The translations under genes were made by a program, and so were the position numbers. From Rikenellaceae bacterium (lineage in GTDB: Bacteria; Bacteroidota; Bacteroidia; Bacteroidales; Rikenellaceae), in NCBI GenBank assembly GCA_020860245.1, contig JAJBUQ010000015.1, positions 1 through 64,000 on the forward strand: a DNA stretch of 64,000 bases. The letters run 5' to 3'. The notes beneath the pieces are model-generated. The model had not been told where the DNA came from. It did no database searches and was given only the letters and a program-made list of their open reading frames with translations. Numbering within the stretch: position 1 is the first letter of the stretch; each line of letters opens with the position of its first letter. Positions 33,252 to 42,492 of the stretch are shown here, in pieces.

Positions 33252-34542
33252 AGTATTCCCTTATGACTTTAAGTATGCCATGCGTGAGCTTCGACAGCTC
33301 TCCGCTTCCGATAATATACGGAGGCATGATATATATATTTTTACCGAACGGGCGTACCCATATACCCTCCTTAACGAACAATTTCTGAACTTTGGCTACA
33401 TCCACAGGCGTCTTAGTCTCGATAACTCCGATCGATCCCAATACCCTGACGTCGGCGACTTCTTTATATTTTTTTGCAACTGCGAATTCTTCTTTCATCT
33501 GCCTTTCAATACTGTGAATCTTACTTTGCCAGTCGTATGAAGCGAGAATATCTAACGATGCCGCAGAGACCGAGCAGGCCAGCGGATTACCCATAAACGT
33601 AGGTCCGTGCATAAAAACTCCTGCTTCCCCTTCCGAGATCGTACGCGCAACATACTCCGTTGCGATTGCAGCGGCAAACGACATGTATCCGCCTGTAATT
33701 CCTTTACCGACGGTCATTATATCCGGAGTTACTGAAGTATGGAAGGTCGCGAACATCTCTCCTGTACGCCCGAATCCAGTGGCTATCTCGTCAAAAATCA
33801 GCAATATTCCGTACTCCTTACAAAGAACCGACAGCTCGTTTAAATACTGCGGATGGTAGAACCACATTCCTCCTGCCCCCTGCACGACAGGTTCGAGTAT
33901 TACGGCAGCGATCTGGTCGTGATGCTCCTCCAGTATTTTTTTCATCGAATCGAGATCCGCGTTATCCCATTCTCCTCCGAATCGCGAGCGGGGTTGATCC
34001 GCGAAGAACTGAGGGGCAAGCGCATTCCCGAATAATCCGTGCATTCCTGTGACGGGGTCGCAAACAGACATCGCCCTCCACGTATCGCCGTGATAACCAC
34101 TTCTTACGGTAGCAAATTTCGTTTTGGAAGATTGGCCTGACGACTGCCAGTACTGCACTGCCATTTTCATGGATATCTCGACAGCGACAGAACCGGAATC
34201 ACAGTAAAATATGCGTGTAAGACCTTGGGGTAGTATTCTCAATAATCTCTCCGCAAGATCCACGGCAGGTTTATGGGTAAACCCTCCGAACATGACGTGG
34301 GACATATCTTTTAGCTGTTCCATTACGGCATTGTTCAATACCGGATGGTTATATCCGTGTATGCACGCCCACCACGACGCCATACCGTCTATAAGTTTGG
34401 TACCGTCATACAATTCAATCGTAACTCCCTCCGCACGCCTGACCGGATAGACCGGAAGAGGATCGATCGCCGAGGTGTACGGATGCCAGAGGTGCTCCCT
34501 GTCCGTATCAAGAATATGTCGTATTTCTTTGTCTGTCAGCAT
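33244..34542 (-). CDS. bioA: Adenosylmethionine-8-amino-7-oxononanoate aminotransferase
   Basis: A 432-residue class III aminotransferase that makes 7,8-diaminopelargonate using SAM as amino donor. N-terminal HLWHPYTSAIDPLPVYPV and SWWACIHGYNHPVL are BioA signatures; PLP binding is in ILLIFDEIATGFGRTG and the catalytic Lys in TVGKGITGGY. GPTFMGNPLACSVSAASLDI is also conserved. The start overlaps the bioB stop (ATGCTGA). Confidence 0.95.
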   Translation of the reverse strand: MLTDKEIRHILDTDREHLWHPYTSAIDPLPVYPVRRAEGVTIELYDGTKLIDGMASWWACIHGYNHPVLNNAVMEQLKDMSHVMFGGFTHKPAVDLAERLLRILPQGLTRIFYCDSGSVAVEISMKMAVQYWQSSGQSSKTKFATVRSGYHGDTWRAMSVCDPVTGMHGLFGNALAPQFFADQPRSRFGGEWDNADLDSMKKILEEHHDQIAAVILEPVVQGAGGMWFYHPQYLNELSVLCKEYGILLIFDEIATGFGRTGEMFATFHTSVTPDIMTVGKGITGGYMSFAAAIATEYVARTISEGEAGVFMHGPTFMGNPLACSVSAASLDILASYDWQSKIHSIERQMKEEFAVAKKYKEVADVRVLGSIGVIETKTPVDVAKVQKLFVKEGIWVRPFGKNIYIMPPYIIGSGELSKLTHGILKVIREYYG

Positions 34543-35495
34543 TCGAATCCCATCTCTCTGAAGTGGGCGATATCCTCCTCCATTCCTACGCCCACGGTGG
34601 TAAGGAGGTCTCCTACAAGGGCACCGTTTATTCCGGCCCTCAGCGCGGCATCCTGAATATGGAGCATCTTAGTCCTTCCGCCTGCAAACCTGATTAGGGC
34701 ATGCGGATTTATAAAACGGAACAACGCTATTGTCGTCAGTATTTCTTCGTCAGTAAGCGGCTCCGCATTCTCCAGTTTGGTCCCCTTGATCGGATTGAGA
34801 ATATTTATCGGAATCGAGTCTACCTCCAGCTCTCTTAGTTTTACCGCCATCTCGATGCGTTGATGCATCGTCTCGCCCATGCCTATGATACCGCCTGAGC
34901 ATATCTTCATTCCTACCTCCTTCGCCCACTCTATGGTCTTAACCTTCTCTTCGACAGTATGCGTTGTGCACACATTCGGGAAGTACGAAGGAGCTGTCTC
35001 GATATTGCAGTGGTAATTCCGCACTCCGCTGTCATACAATTTCTGCAATTGTTCCTTATTCAGAAGACCCATCGAAGCACAAAGTTCGTGTGAGCCTCTT
35101 TTATCCAATGTCGAATAAATTTCGCATAAATTATTAAGATTCTTATCGGATATCGTTCGTCCGCTGGTGACAAGCGAAAATTTTTTAACCCCTGCATTCC
35201 TGTTAATCTGCGCCTGATCCAATGCGATTTTTCGTTCGATAAGATCGTAAATATCAATATCGCTCGAATGATGCGCGGACTGCGAGCACCATTTACAGTC
35301 CTCGCTGCATTTACCGCTTCGAGCGTTCACGATAGTGCACAAATCCATGCGGTTGTCATGAAAATGGTGTCTTATGCGGTCGGCCGCGGCATATAAATAT
35401 TCTTTCTCTTTTGATTCCGCCAACTGAACGGCCTCCTCAAAAGTAATTGAACCACCGTTCAACACGCTGTTTTCCAATTCGGAAATGAATTTCAT
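34536..35495 (-). CDS. bioB: Biotin synthase
   Basis: A 319-residue radical SAM enzyme that inserts sulfur into dethiobiotin. The [4Fe-4S] motif CxxxCxxC is in SGKCSEDCKWCSQSAHH; further signatures are YHCNIETAPSYFPNVCTTHT and GEVDSIPINILNPIKGT-type sequence (ELEVDSIPINILNPIKGTKL). Arg in IRFAGGRT and the Cys pair for the [2Fe-2S] cluster are also present. First gene of the operon; upstream sequence contains a TATATTTG -7 box and an inverted repeat. Confidence 0.95.
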   Translation of the reverse strand: MKFISELENSVLNGGSITFEEAVQLAESKEKEYLYAAADRIRHHFHDNRMDLCTIVNARSGKCSEDCKWCSQSAHHSSDIDIYDLIERKIALDQAQINRNAGVKKFSLVTSGRTISDKNLNNLCEIYSTLDKRGSHELCASMGLLNKEQLQKLYDSGVRNYHCNIETAPSYFPNVCTTHTVEEKVKTIEWAKEVGMKICSGGIIGMGETMHQRIEMAVKLRELEVDSIPINILNPIKGTKLENAEPLTDEEILTTIALFRFINPHALIRFAGGRTKMLHIQDAALRAGINGALVGDLLTTVGVGMEEDIAHFREMGFEC

Positions 35496-35525
35496 AATTT
35501 TAATTATATAATAAAAAACAGCGTG

Positions 35526-35626
35526 GTTATTTTTGTCAGGGTAAAATAATCACAATAACGTAACGAATATATGGTTCCTGCTATTGTCAGTGGAGTATTA
35601 CCTCCGACAGACGAATGGCAAATATA
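35526..35626 (-). promoter_or_regulatory. Putative biotin operon promoter and inverted repeat
   Basis: On the minus strand, a perfect -7 element TATATTTG lies at 35626-35619, without a clear -33 TTTG. Closer to bioB, GTTATT (35526-35531) and AATAAC (35554-35559) form an inverted repeat with 22-base spacing, a geometry reminiscent of BirA-type operators though the bases do not match the consensus I know. Functional role is a guess. Confidence 0.35.
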
Positions 35627-35692
35627 CGAATTTTTATAATGATTTCTTTCCGACTAAAGAGCAAATAAAGGCATAGAAAATTAAAAAACAAT

Positions 35693-35736
35693 GTGATAAA
35701 TTTGTATCTTACAATTAAATGTGATATTTTTATCAC
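35693..35736 (+). promoter_or_regulatory. Promoter with duplicated GTGATA operators
   Basis: A -7 box TAAATTTG (35697-35704) overlaps an imperfect palindrome GTGATA-N6-TATCtt (35693-35710). A perfect palindrome GTGATA-TTTT-TATCAC follows at 35721-35736, just before the ATG at 35757. The two sites share the context AATGTGATA. They are the expected position and form for binding by the XRE regulator encoded two genes downstream, giving autoregulation. Confidence 0.65.
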
Positions 35737-35756
35737 AAATCTTACTTATTTAAACT

Positions 35757-36146
35757 ATGAAAAAACAAAAAGATAATTTCAGGGCTCTGAAATACACTTG
35801 GGTAATGGGATTTTGCAGCCTTAGCGGACTAACCTATTTTATAAACGGACAGCCGGGTTTATTATACTGGTTTGCATTTTTATCTTTTTTCGGATTCCGT
35901 TACACGTATAAAATACAGAAGGGGAGGCAGGATGAAATGATGCTCTATCATAATTCAAGAGCTGCGGCTAACGCAGGAATTGCGGCAATATCCGCACTGG
36001 TAGCCATTGGTACTTTGTCGTTAATATCATCGTCGTGGAATTTCACGTTAAATGAGGTATTCTATATACTGGCAACGGTGATCGGCGTTAATGCCTACGT
36101 TTTGACCTATATTATTTCCTTCCTTGTTTTCGAAAAAAGAGAATAA
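35757..36146 (+). CDS. Small membrane protein (DUF3796-like)
   Basis: A 129-residue protein with four hydrophobic segments (residues about 15-30, 38-50, 75-95, 103-125) and a cytoplasmic loop KIQKGRQDEMMLYHNSRAAA. It resembles DUF3796-type membrane proteins that pair with small XRE regulators. The next gene starts three bases after its stop, so the pair is an operon. Its role is unknown; a membrane partner that modulates the regulator is possible. Confidence 0.6.
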   Translation: MKKQKDNFRALKYTWVMGFCSLSGLTYFINGQPGLLYWFAFLSFFGFRYTYKIQKGRQDEMMLYHNSRAAANAGIAAISALVAIGTLSLISSSWNFTLNEVFYILATVIGVNAYVLTYIISFLVFEKRE

Positions 36147-36149
36147 AAA

Positions 36150-36350
36150 ATGTCGGAGTTTAAAAGTTTTTTAAAAGAATACAGGATTAAAGCCGGTCTG
36201 ACACAGGACGAACTTGCCGATAAAGTGAACGTCCGAAGAGAAACGATAGTAAGACTCGAAGCTGCAAAATACAATCCCTCGTTAAAACTCGCCATAGAAA
36301 TTTCCCGTGTCTTAAAAATCCCGATAGAAGAAATTTTTCAATACGATTAA
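36150..36350 (+). CDS. XRE-family helix-turn-helix regulator
   Basis: A 66-residue protein that is almost only an HTH_3 domain: LKEYRIKAGLTQDELADKVN, VRRETIVRLEAAKYNPSLKL, AIEISRVLKIPIEEIFQYD. This short form (YozG/YvaO-like) is usually dimeric and paired with a small membrane protein, as here. Likely autoregulator at the GTGATA operators at 35693-35736. Confidence 0.9.
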   Translation: MSEFKSFLKEYRIKAGLTQDELADKVNVRRETIVRLEAAKYNPSLKLAIEISRVLKIPIEEIFQYD

Positions 36351-36435
36351 ATCGGAATAACCAGGAGATTTTTATCAGCGAATAATACGCGTTATGGAGA
36401 AATTGTGGCAGATTCTATCGCTTACAATATTAAGA

Positions 36436-37287
36436 TTATTTTAAATATACTACCGGAGCTTTGTCCCAATCTATCGCATTGCTCGCTGTTGCTATATCGG
36501 TAAATTCAAAATCCGTCAGCCATTTTTTTAATTTATTCTCGCATGTTTTAATTCCCACATAAGATTTAAATCTACGAGTGGCCGGTAAATCATTAAGTAT
36601 CGGCTGACTTCCGTCCATATCTCGGGGGTGGAGATAAGACATAAGATACTTCTCCGATTCGGAAGTCCATTTTTTTATCATAGGGTAAGGGAACAGGCGG
36701 AAGTATCCGCCACCCGAATAGATAATGTTTTTACCAGCAATTCTTTTTACTGAAACAGGAAATTCTTTAAGCTGAATTCCGTTATAATGTATTATACTCG
36801 GAACGGGTTTGCCGTAAGATGCGATGCCCCCATGTGCGTGAGCAGCAGGGAATACGGAACAATCGACTTCGATACCGGCTTCATGTATCACTTCAAAGGC
36901 CCAAGCCTCTGTTTCCCGAATGGAGAATCCTGGAGCACGGAAGTATTTGACCGGTCTTCCGGTTATATCCTCAAGAAGGGAGACCGACCTCACGATATCG
37001 TCTTTAAATTCAGCTCTGTTTTGCTGCCATACAAGCTGATGATTCATCGTATGAGATCCTATCTCGTACTTGTCTGCGATCTTCTTCACTACTTCCGGAT
37101 ATTGTTTCGCAATCCACCCTATAACGAAGAATGTCGCCTTAGTATTCGTTTCTTCGAGAATTTCAAGTATTCTGTCTACATTACGATGAATCCGGACTTC
37201 ATAAGTAAGCCATTGTTCTTCATTTCTACAAGAATCATCATCTAACAGGTGATACCATTCTTCTATATCGAATGTAAGGATATTCAT
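36436..37287 (-). CDS. Polysaccharide deacetylase family protein
   Basis: A 283-residue NodB-type deacetylase (CE4-like). Metal and catalytic motifs are FDIEEWYH (Asp pair position), SHTMNHQ (H-x3-H) and FRAPGFS. The C-terminal part (SYLHPRDMDGSQP to KKWLTDFEF) matches the DUF3473 extension seen in exopolysaccharide-linked deacetylases. No signal peptide, so it probably acts in the cytoplasm on a sugar intermediate, or is released otherwise. Last gene of the polysaccharide cluster. Confidence 0.85.
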   Translation of the reverse strand: MNILTFDIEEWYHLLDDDSCRNEEQWLTYEVRIHRNVDRILEILEETNTKATFFVIGWIAKQYPEVVKKIADKYEIGSHTMNHQLVWQQNRAEFKDDIVRSVSLLEDITGRPVKYFRAPGFSIRETEAWAFEVIHEAGIEVDCSVFPAAHAHGGIASYGKPVPSIIHYNGIQLKEFPVSVKRIAGKNIIYSGGGYFRLFPYPMIKKWTSESEKYLMSYLHPRDMDGSQPILNDLPATRRFKSYVGIKTCENKLKKWLTDFEFTDIATASNAIDWDKAPVVYLK

Positions 37288-37299
37288 AAGGAAAAAAAT

Positions 37300-38466
37300 T
37301 TATCGCATACCGGATTTGGATTTTCTGAACTCCGGAGACAATTGTTTTTTAATATTACCCAAAGTGCCGAATATAAACGGTTTAGGATCTCTGATATTGA
37401 AATCCTGAAAATAAAGATTCCGTCCGAAAAATTTAAACCAATTGGGGTTTGTCTTGAAGCGTTGCCGACTATTCATAAACCACAGCATCTCAAACCCGAT
37501 GTATCTTAAAGTCTTACCCGGAGAATACTCATATTTTTTCAGAGATTTACCTAATGTGGCATCCGCAATGACGGTTCCATAATCTATACCTGATTTTACA
37601 GCTGACTTTATACATGCCGGAATTCGGGGATTAATCTCCATAATTTTAATAACCCCGTCGTCCGGATCCTCAATCATATCGAAGTCTGCAAATCCATACC
37701 AACCTATTTTTTCGAGGACTGCGTAGCATATCCCTACGAGCTTGTCGTCTTTTATAGTTTCATTACAACAACTGCTGCCTCCGTTTTCCGGATAATATCT
37801 TTGTTTATGGATAACCGAAGAACAAACGAGTTCTCCGTTTTTCGCTACAAATAGTTGTACTTTTATCTGTTTACCGCCCTGTTTAATAAATTTCTGAAGG
37901 TGGCACGGACCATAATTCTCACGTATATCCGGATAAGCTTCCATAAATTCCTCGAAAGAATTTACCACTTTCATACCTCTGCCTCCTGAAGTAAGGTTAG
38001 GTTTAATAATAGCAGGGAAAATCGAAGAATTTTTTATATTTTCGGCACTGCTCCGTTCCAGATCGAACGTTTGGGGATGAGGGAATCCGCCGTCCATGCA
38101 AAGATCCATCAACTTGTTTTTGTCGTAAGCCTGCGAAAATATTTCATAGTCCGGCATTATGAAATTCGACAACTCAGAGAGCTGCGGTTTGTATTTGCTG
38201 AGGAATGTCGCCGAATCGTCATTCATCGGTATTATAACATCGGTCTTATGTTCAGACAGATAACGCCTCAAGAAATCATAGAACTCCGTTTCGTCCTTGG
38301 TGACTTCCGGACAAAGAATTTTTCTATCGGCATATTTAGTATGGTATCCGTAAGAGTTTTTCGCGGAACAAAAGAGCACAGCCGAATATCCGCTTTTTTT
38401 AAGCGACTCGGCAACCGGCAGAGCCTGAATAGTTTGTCCGTCGAGTAAAAGTACCGTTTCAGCCAT
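37300..38466 (-). CDS. ATP-grasp enzyme of polysaccharide cluster
   Basis: A 388-residue ATP-grasp ligase. An N-terminal preATP-grasp Rossmann-like domain (ETVLLLDGQTIQALPVAESL) is followed by the ATP-binding segments PAIIKPNLTSGGRGMKVVNS, GPCHLQKFIKQGGKQIKVQL and the metal site IKIMEINPRIPACIKSAVKS. Such enzymes form amide bonds, for example attaching amino acids to sugars, and often sit in surface glycan clusters. Substrate unknown. Confidence 0.85.
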   Translation of the reverse strand: MAETVLLLDGQTIQALPVAESLKKSGYSAVLFCSAKNSYGYHTKYADRKILCPEVTKDETEFYDFLRRYLSEHKTDVIIPMNDDSATFLSKYKPQLSELSNFIMPDYEIFSQAYDKNKLMDLCMDGGFPHPQTFDLERSSAENIKNSSIFPAIIKPNLTSGGRGMKVVNSFEEFMEAYPDIRENYGPCHLQKFIKQGGKQIKVQLFVAKNGELVCSSVIHKQRYYPENGGSSCCNETIKDDKLVGICYAVLEKIGWYGFADFDMIEDPDDGVIKIMEINPRIPACIKSAVKSGIDYGTVIADATLGKSLKKYEYSPGKTLRYIGFEMLWFMNSRQRFKTNPNWFKFFGRNLYFQDFNIRDPKPFIFGTLGNIKKQLSPEFRKSKSGMR

Positions 38467-38467
38467 A

Positions 38468-39031
38468 TTACCGCTGTTTAATCAATTTCGCAGGAGTTCC
38501 TGCATAAAAAGAATAAGGCGGAACATCCTTAGTTACGACGCTCCCCGCCCCTATGACGCTGCCCTTCCCTATTGTTACTCCGGCTGTAATTATAGAACCG
38601 GCTCCTATCCACACATCGTCTTCGATTACGATGTCTCCATCGGTATAATCCTGAAGTATCATGGGAACTCCATTATTCTCCGTGTTATGGTTGAACGCGA
38701 ACATCATTACATTGGGCCCTGTTTGTACATAGTTGCCTATTACGATACGTCCGACGCCTTTACCTGCCTGAAGTATATTATTATGGTTTAGCAAACATCC
38801 TTCACCTATGAATATCCGTTCTCCCTGCCGGAAAATTACAGTAGGATGAATCTTATTGTTTTTCCCCACGGTAGCCTTATATCTTCCGACAACATAATTA
38901 ACCAAATAATAACCGGTCAGTTTAAAAAAATGTTTAAATGCCTTCAACGTGACTACCACCCATACGATATCCCGTAAGTGTGTTTTTTTAGAAGGACGGT
39001 CGAATTTTACATTTACATTTTTATGGATCAT
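38468..39031 (-). CDS. Hexapeptide-repeat acyltransferase
   Basis: A 187-residue left-handed beta-helix transferase of the WcaF/LacA/NodL type. Hexapeptide repeats run through [20 protein letters not shown] and [20 protein letters not shown], ending with the usual [11 protein letters not shown]. It probably acetylates a sugar of the exported polysaccharide. Two bases separate it from the ATP-grasp gene. Confidence 0.9.
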   Translation of the reverse strand: MIHKNVNVKFDRPSKKTHLRDIVWVVVTLKAFKHFFKLTGYYLVNYVVGRYKATVGKNNKIHPTVIFRQGERIFIGEGCLLNHNNILQAGKGVGRIVIGNYVQTGPNVMMFAFNHNTENNGVPMILQDYTDGDIVIEDDVWIGAGSIITAGVTIGKGSVIGAGSVVTKDVPPYSFYAGTPAKLIKQR

Positions 39032-39039
39032 ATCAAAAA

Positions 39040-40119
39040 TCAGTAAAATAAAGACTCATACTTACTACATATTATTTCCCACTTATATCTCCGATCTGCA
39101 ATTTCTTTCATTTTATCGGACAATTCATTGATATTTATAATATTTTTATTTATATCTGTTACCAATGAAGCAAGTTCTTCGATGGCGGTGAAGTATAATC
39201 CCTTATTTTCCGTAGTGAACCTGTTATACTTAACATCGTAGCAAATTATGGGAAGTCCCAGACTCATGGCTTCTACCAGCGACGGATTTGTCCCTCCGAC
39301 ACTATGTCCGTGAACGTACGCCTTACAGTTGCTTCTCAAAAGATTAAGTTTATGCGGATCATAAATCGGATCTAAAAGGGTAATATTATCATATTTGGAA
39401 TATAATTCTTTCAATTGCTGTCCATAGACACTTCTATTCCAGTTTCCTATGACTACGATATTTTCTTCTTTTATTCCGGAGAAGGCTTCGAGAATCAGAT
39501 GGATATTATTTTCCGGTTCTATTCTGGCTACTTTGAAAAAATATTTTTTTTCAGTTAGTCCGTACTGCAATTCCAACTCACCATTATTTTCCACTTTAAA
39601 AGCATTATCTCCCCCATATTCTATCAATACGGAATCTTTATTATGCAGTTCTTTGATATGTTCACGAATTCCCTCATTGTCCGCAACACATACGTTTGCA
39701 TATTTGGAGGCCATATCGCGCAAAAATTTAAGAGTGAGCTTATAAATTTTATTGACTTTCCCTCTGTCGGTATCTATACCGTCAAAATTAATTATTATCT
39801 TTTTTTTAGTAAAAATCCTTATGAAGGGCAGTATCCATGAACAAGCTGCGCCTAAAGATAAAATAACGTCGCAACTCCTAAAGGCACTTATGGCTGACAA
39901 AGCATCGTATATAACAACCTGCTTACCATTGGCCTTTAACGGTAGATATTTCAACTCTGCTCCTTTGTAGGTTTTCAACTTTTCAGGATAGGCTTTGGAG
40001 GAACAATATACCGTATAATTAATATTACTTTCGTTATGCGTCAACAGATTTTCAACCAAAGTCTCAAATCCTCCATAGTTAGCGGGCACCCCTACGGTCC
40101 CTATAATTCCGACCTTCAT
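39040..40119 (-). CDS. DUF1972-containing glycosyltransferase (rhamnosyltransferase-like)
   Basis: A 359-residue GT4-type transferase. The N-terminus [20 protein letters not shown] is the DUF1972 signature of WchF/Cps2T-type rhamnosyltransferases, which add the second sugar of streptococcal capsule units. The C-terminal half has the donor-binding pattern [25 protein letters not shown] and the E-x7-E segment [20 protein letters not shown]. Sugar specificity is not readable here. Confidence 0.85.
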   Translation of the reverse strand: MKVGIIGTVGVPANYGGFETLVENLLTHNESNINYTVYCSSKAYPEKLKTYKGAELKYLPLKANGKQVVIYDALSAISAFRSCDVILSLGAACSWILPFIRIFTKKKIIINFDGIDTDRGKVNKIYKLTLKFLRDMASKYANVCVADNEGIREHIKELHNKDSVLIEYGGDNAFKVENNGELELQYGLTEKKYFFKVARIEPENNIHLILEAFSGIKEENIVVIGNWNRSVYGQQLKELYSKYDNITLLDPIYDPHKLNLLRSNCKAYVHGHSVGGTNPSLVEAMSLGLPIICYDVKYNRFTTENKGLYFTAIEELASLVTDINKNIININELSDKMKEIADRRYKWEIICSKYESLFY

Positions 40120-40147
40120 TAATTATCCAAATAAAATTGTAATCTCT

Positions 40148-41251
40148 TTAAACTGTTTTTATTCTCTCGGCAAGTTCTGACACCATATTCTGATTGTAAT
40201 ATCGTACTGCTGTTAATTTGGCATTTTCTATCATTTTAGTTTTCTCAGCCTCCGGCAAGGAAATATATTTCAACACCGCGTCTGTTATAGACGACACGCT
40301 GCCTGGCTCTGTAAGGTAACCGTTAAATCCATCCTTCAGATAACTCGGGATTCCTCCTATGTTGCTGCCAATAACCGGTGTTCCGCAAGCCATCGCTTCG
40401 ATCCCGACAAGGCCAAGACTCTCTAAATAACGTGTCGGAAATAAAAAAAGATCAAATGTATTAAAAAATTCCCCTAAACGTTTCTGTTCGACTCCTTCTA
40501 TAAAATCCACTTTAGCTGCAAGTTTAGATTGTTCGATTTTACGTACGATAGAATCTTTCAGAGGACCGTAGCCTATTATAACAGCTTTACAATTAATCTC
40601 GCGGGAGATCAATTCAAAGGATTCGATAAATTCCATAATACCCTTTCTTTCCACCAGCCTTCCGACAAAACCAAGAGTAAAATCTTTATTTCTTTTTTCG
40701 GGAACAGGATAAAACGAATCGCTGTTAATTCCCCCGGAAGGCGAAACGAAAATTTTATCCGGATCTGCAAGTTCTTTAGAAATTATGACCTCTTTAAAAA
40801 ATTCGGAAGGAGCGACGACCAGGTCTGCATTTTTAATAAGTTCCTCACCTTTCCGACCTAAAAAAAAGGTAAGCTTATTTTGATTGTCCAATTCTTCATA
40901 TAAAACGTCTTCTCCATGAACGTTTACTATAAGTTTCTTTCTTTTTAACTTTAATAAAAACAACAGTCCGGGAGCGCTATATGTCGGATAATGAACATAA
41001 ATAACATCGTATTTTTTGAAAAAATTTTTAATTATAGTATAATAGAAATTCAGATATTTAAAAATCTTTTCTTTTCGACTCTTACCACGTCCTCTAATTA
41101 CAGCATAATATTTGGTTCGAATTCCCAAAGATTCGAGCCCATCCGTAACATTTTTAACGAATGACCCATAACCGGGTTGATCTACGGTCGGGTACATATT
41201 AGAAATTAGGAATAGCTTGATTGTTTTTTCTTTTACTATATATAAAACCAA
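40148..41251 (-). CDS. GT4-family glycosyltransferase
   Basis: A 367-residue glycosyltransferase. The N-terminal strand KLFLISNMYPTVDQPGYGSF contains the acceptor-side GxF loop; the C-terminal domain has LGFVGRLVERKGIMEFIESF, KAVIIGYGPLKDSI and the E-x7-E motif ESLGLVGIEAMACGTPVIGS. The only upstream start giving the first strand is a TTG at 41251, which overlaps the preceding membrane-protein gene by 53 bases. A TTG start and such an overlap are unusual, so the true start may be a few codons later. Confidence 0.88.
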   Translation of the reverse strand: MVLYIVKEKTIKLFLISNMYPTVDQPGYGSFVKNVTDGLESLGIRTKYYAVIRGRGKSRKEKIFKYLNFYYTIIKNFFKKYDVIYVHYPTYSAPGLLFLLKLKRKKLIVNVHGEDVLYEELDNQNKLTFFLGRKGEELIKNADLVVAPSEFFKEVIISKELADPDKIFVSPSGGINSDSFYPVPEKRNKDFTLGFVGRLVERKGIMEFIESFELISREINCKAVIIGYGPLKDSIVRKIEQSKLAAKVDFIEGVEQKRLGEFFNTFDLFLFPTRYLESLGLVGIEAMACGTPVIGSNIGGIPSYLKDGFNGYLTEPGSVSSITDAVLKYISLPEAEKTKMIENAKLTAVRYYNQNMVSELAERIKTV

Positions 41252-42479
41252 TTAAGATCCAGAAGAACAATGAGAACGGTCTGGTAATCGTAATCTGACT
41301 AAACAACGGACCAATAATTACACAAATATATATAGAAATAATGATTTTTTTGTAGTTCATAACGTTATCACGAAATTTCAAGGACATCAATGTATTATAT
41401 AGCTTGTAATATAAAGTAATCAGCAAGCCAATTCCAACAAGTCCGTAATATACCGTCAACGCCACATACGAACAATCCTCAAAGGAAGCCATACTTTCTC
41501 TTTGTTTCAACATTGCAGGGGTGTTAGGAAGATCGTTCACTAATTTAAAAATTATATCACCGTCGGAACCTGCTCCGAAAAATGTCGCAAAATTCATTTT
41601 ACTTATAAATTCAGGCAGGGTATATATTATCATTCCCAATCGGGAAAATTTGGCATCGATAAAGAGCAGCCAATACAATAAATCCCAATAAATATACGCG
41701 GTTACAGCCCCTGCAAGTATTCCGATAAACCAAAAAGAAATTCTTATTCCGGAATTTTTCAACGAGATGGAAAAAATCAAAATATACATAAACAGGGCTG
41801 CTTTAGAGCCTGTGTAGTATATTAAGATAAGAAAAATTATATTGAGAAAAAATTTTTTAAACGAAGTCAAATTATTCTGATTTATAAAAAAAGCATACGC
41901 TATCACTAGAAAAAATGAGAAATCGATACTATTGGGGAATATACCGTATACCATACCGTCCAAATGTTCCGCATCCGCTATACTGATAGAAGAACGTTCT
42001 TTTGTGAGCGGTTTAAAAAATTCGAATACCCTTATTCCGCCAACCAGTTGTATAAATCCAATTACGATAAGTATCGAAGTGATTATCTTGAAATGCTTTA
42101 TAAATATTGCGTTATTATTATCAGCATCGCCGCTTTGAGCGAAAAAAATAGCCAAAGGCAAAAACCGGAACATTATTCCCAGATGGACTACCGTTGAAGC
42201 AATTCCGGCAGACTGTATAATTGTAGAAAATATTGCGATAGTTACAAAAACAATCAGTAGTCTCCAAAATTTTGTAGTATGTACAAAAAAAATATTACTT
42301 TTTAAGATGCGGAAATTAAAAATGAATAACAACAGGGGGATCATGTCGATCACCGGCTGAAGGATTGCCCATAAACTCTCCGGAAGGTGAATACGTGCCA
42401 TCAGCCATCCGGAAAAAAGGACGATATAAATATATGCTATAATCGCTTTAAGAGTAAAATTTTTTAATGATATACTCAT
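41199..42479 (-). CDS. Wzy-like polysaccharide polymerase (multispan membrane protein)
   Basis: A 426-residue protein with about eleven hydrophobic segments and a larger periplasmic-type loop (FGAGSDGDIIFKLVNDLPNT to QRESMASFEDCSYVALTVYY). Such size and topology, and its place between a flippase, transferases and pyruvyl transferase, fit an O-antigen/capsule polymerase. Sequence motifs of Wzy are weak, so this rests on topology and context. Confidence 0.7.
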   Translation of the reverse strand: MSISLKNFTLKAIIAYIYIVLFSGWLMARIHLPESLWAILQPVIDMIPLLLFIFNFRILKSNIFFVHTTKFWRLLIVFVTIAIFSTIIQSAGIASTVVHLGIMFRFLPLAIFFAQSGDADNNNAIFIKHFKIITSILIVIGFIQLVGGIRVFEFFKPLTKERSSISIADAEHLDGMVYGIFPNSIDFSFFLVIAYAFFINQNNLTSFKKFFLNIIFLILIYYTGSKAALFMYILIFSISLKNSGIRISFWFIGILAGAVTAYIYWDLLYWLLFIDAKFSRLGMIIYTLPEFISKMNFATFFGAGSDGDIIFKLVNDLPNTPAMLKQRESMASFEDCSYVALTVYYGLVGIGLLITLYYKLYNTLMSLKFRDNVMNYKKIIISIYICVIIGPLFSQITITRPFSLFFWILIGFIYSKRKNNQAIPNF

Positions 42480-42492
42480 TTCTCCATACAGT

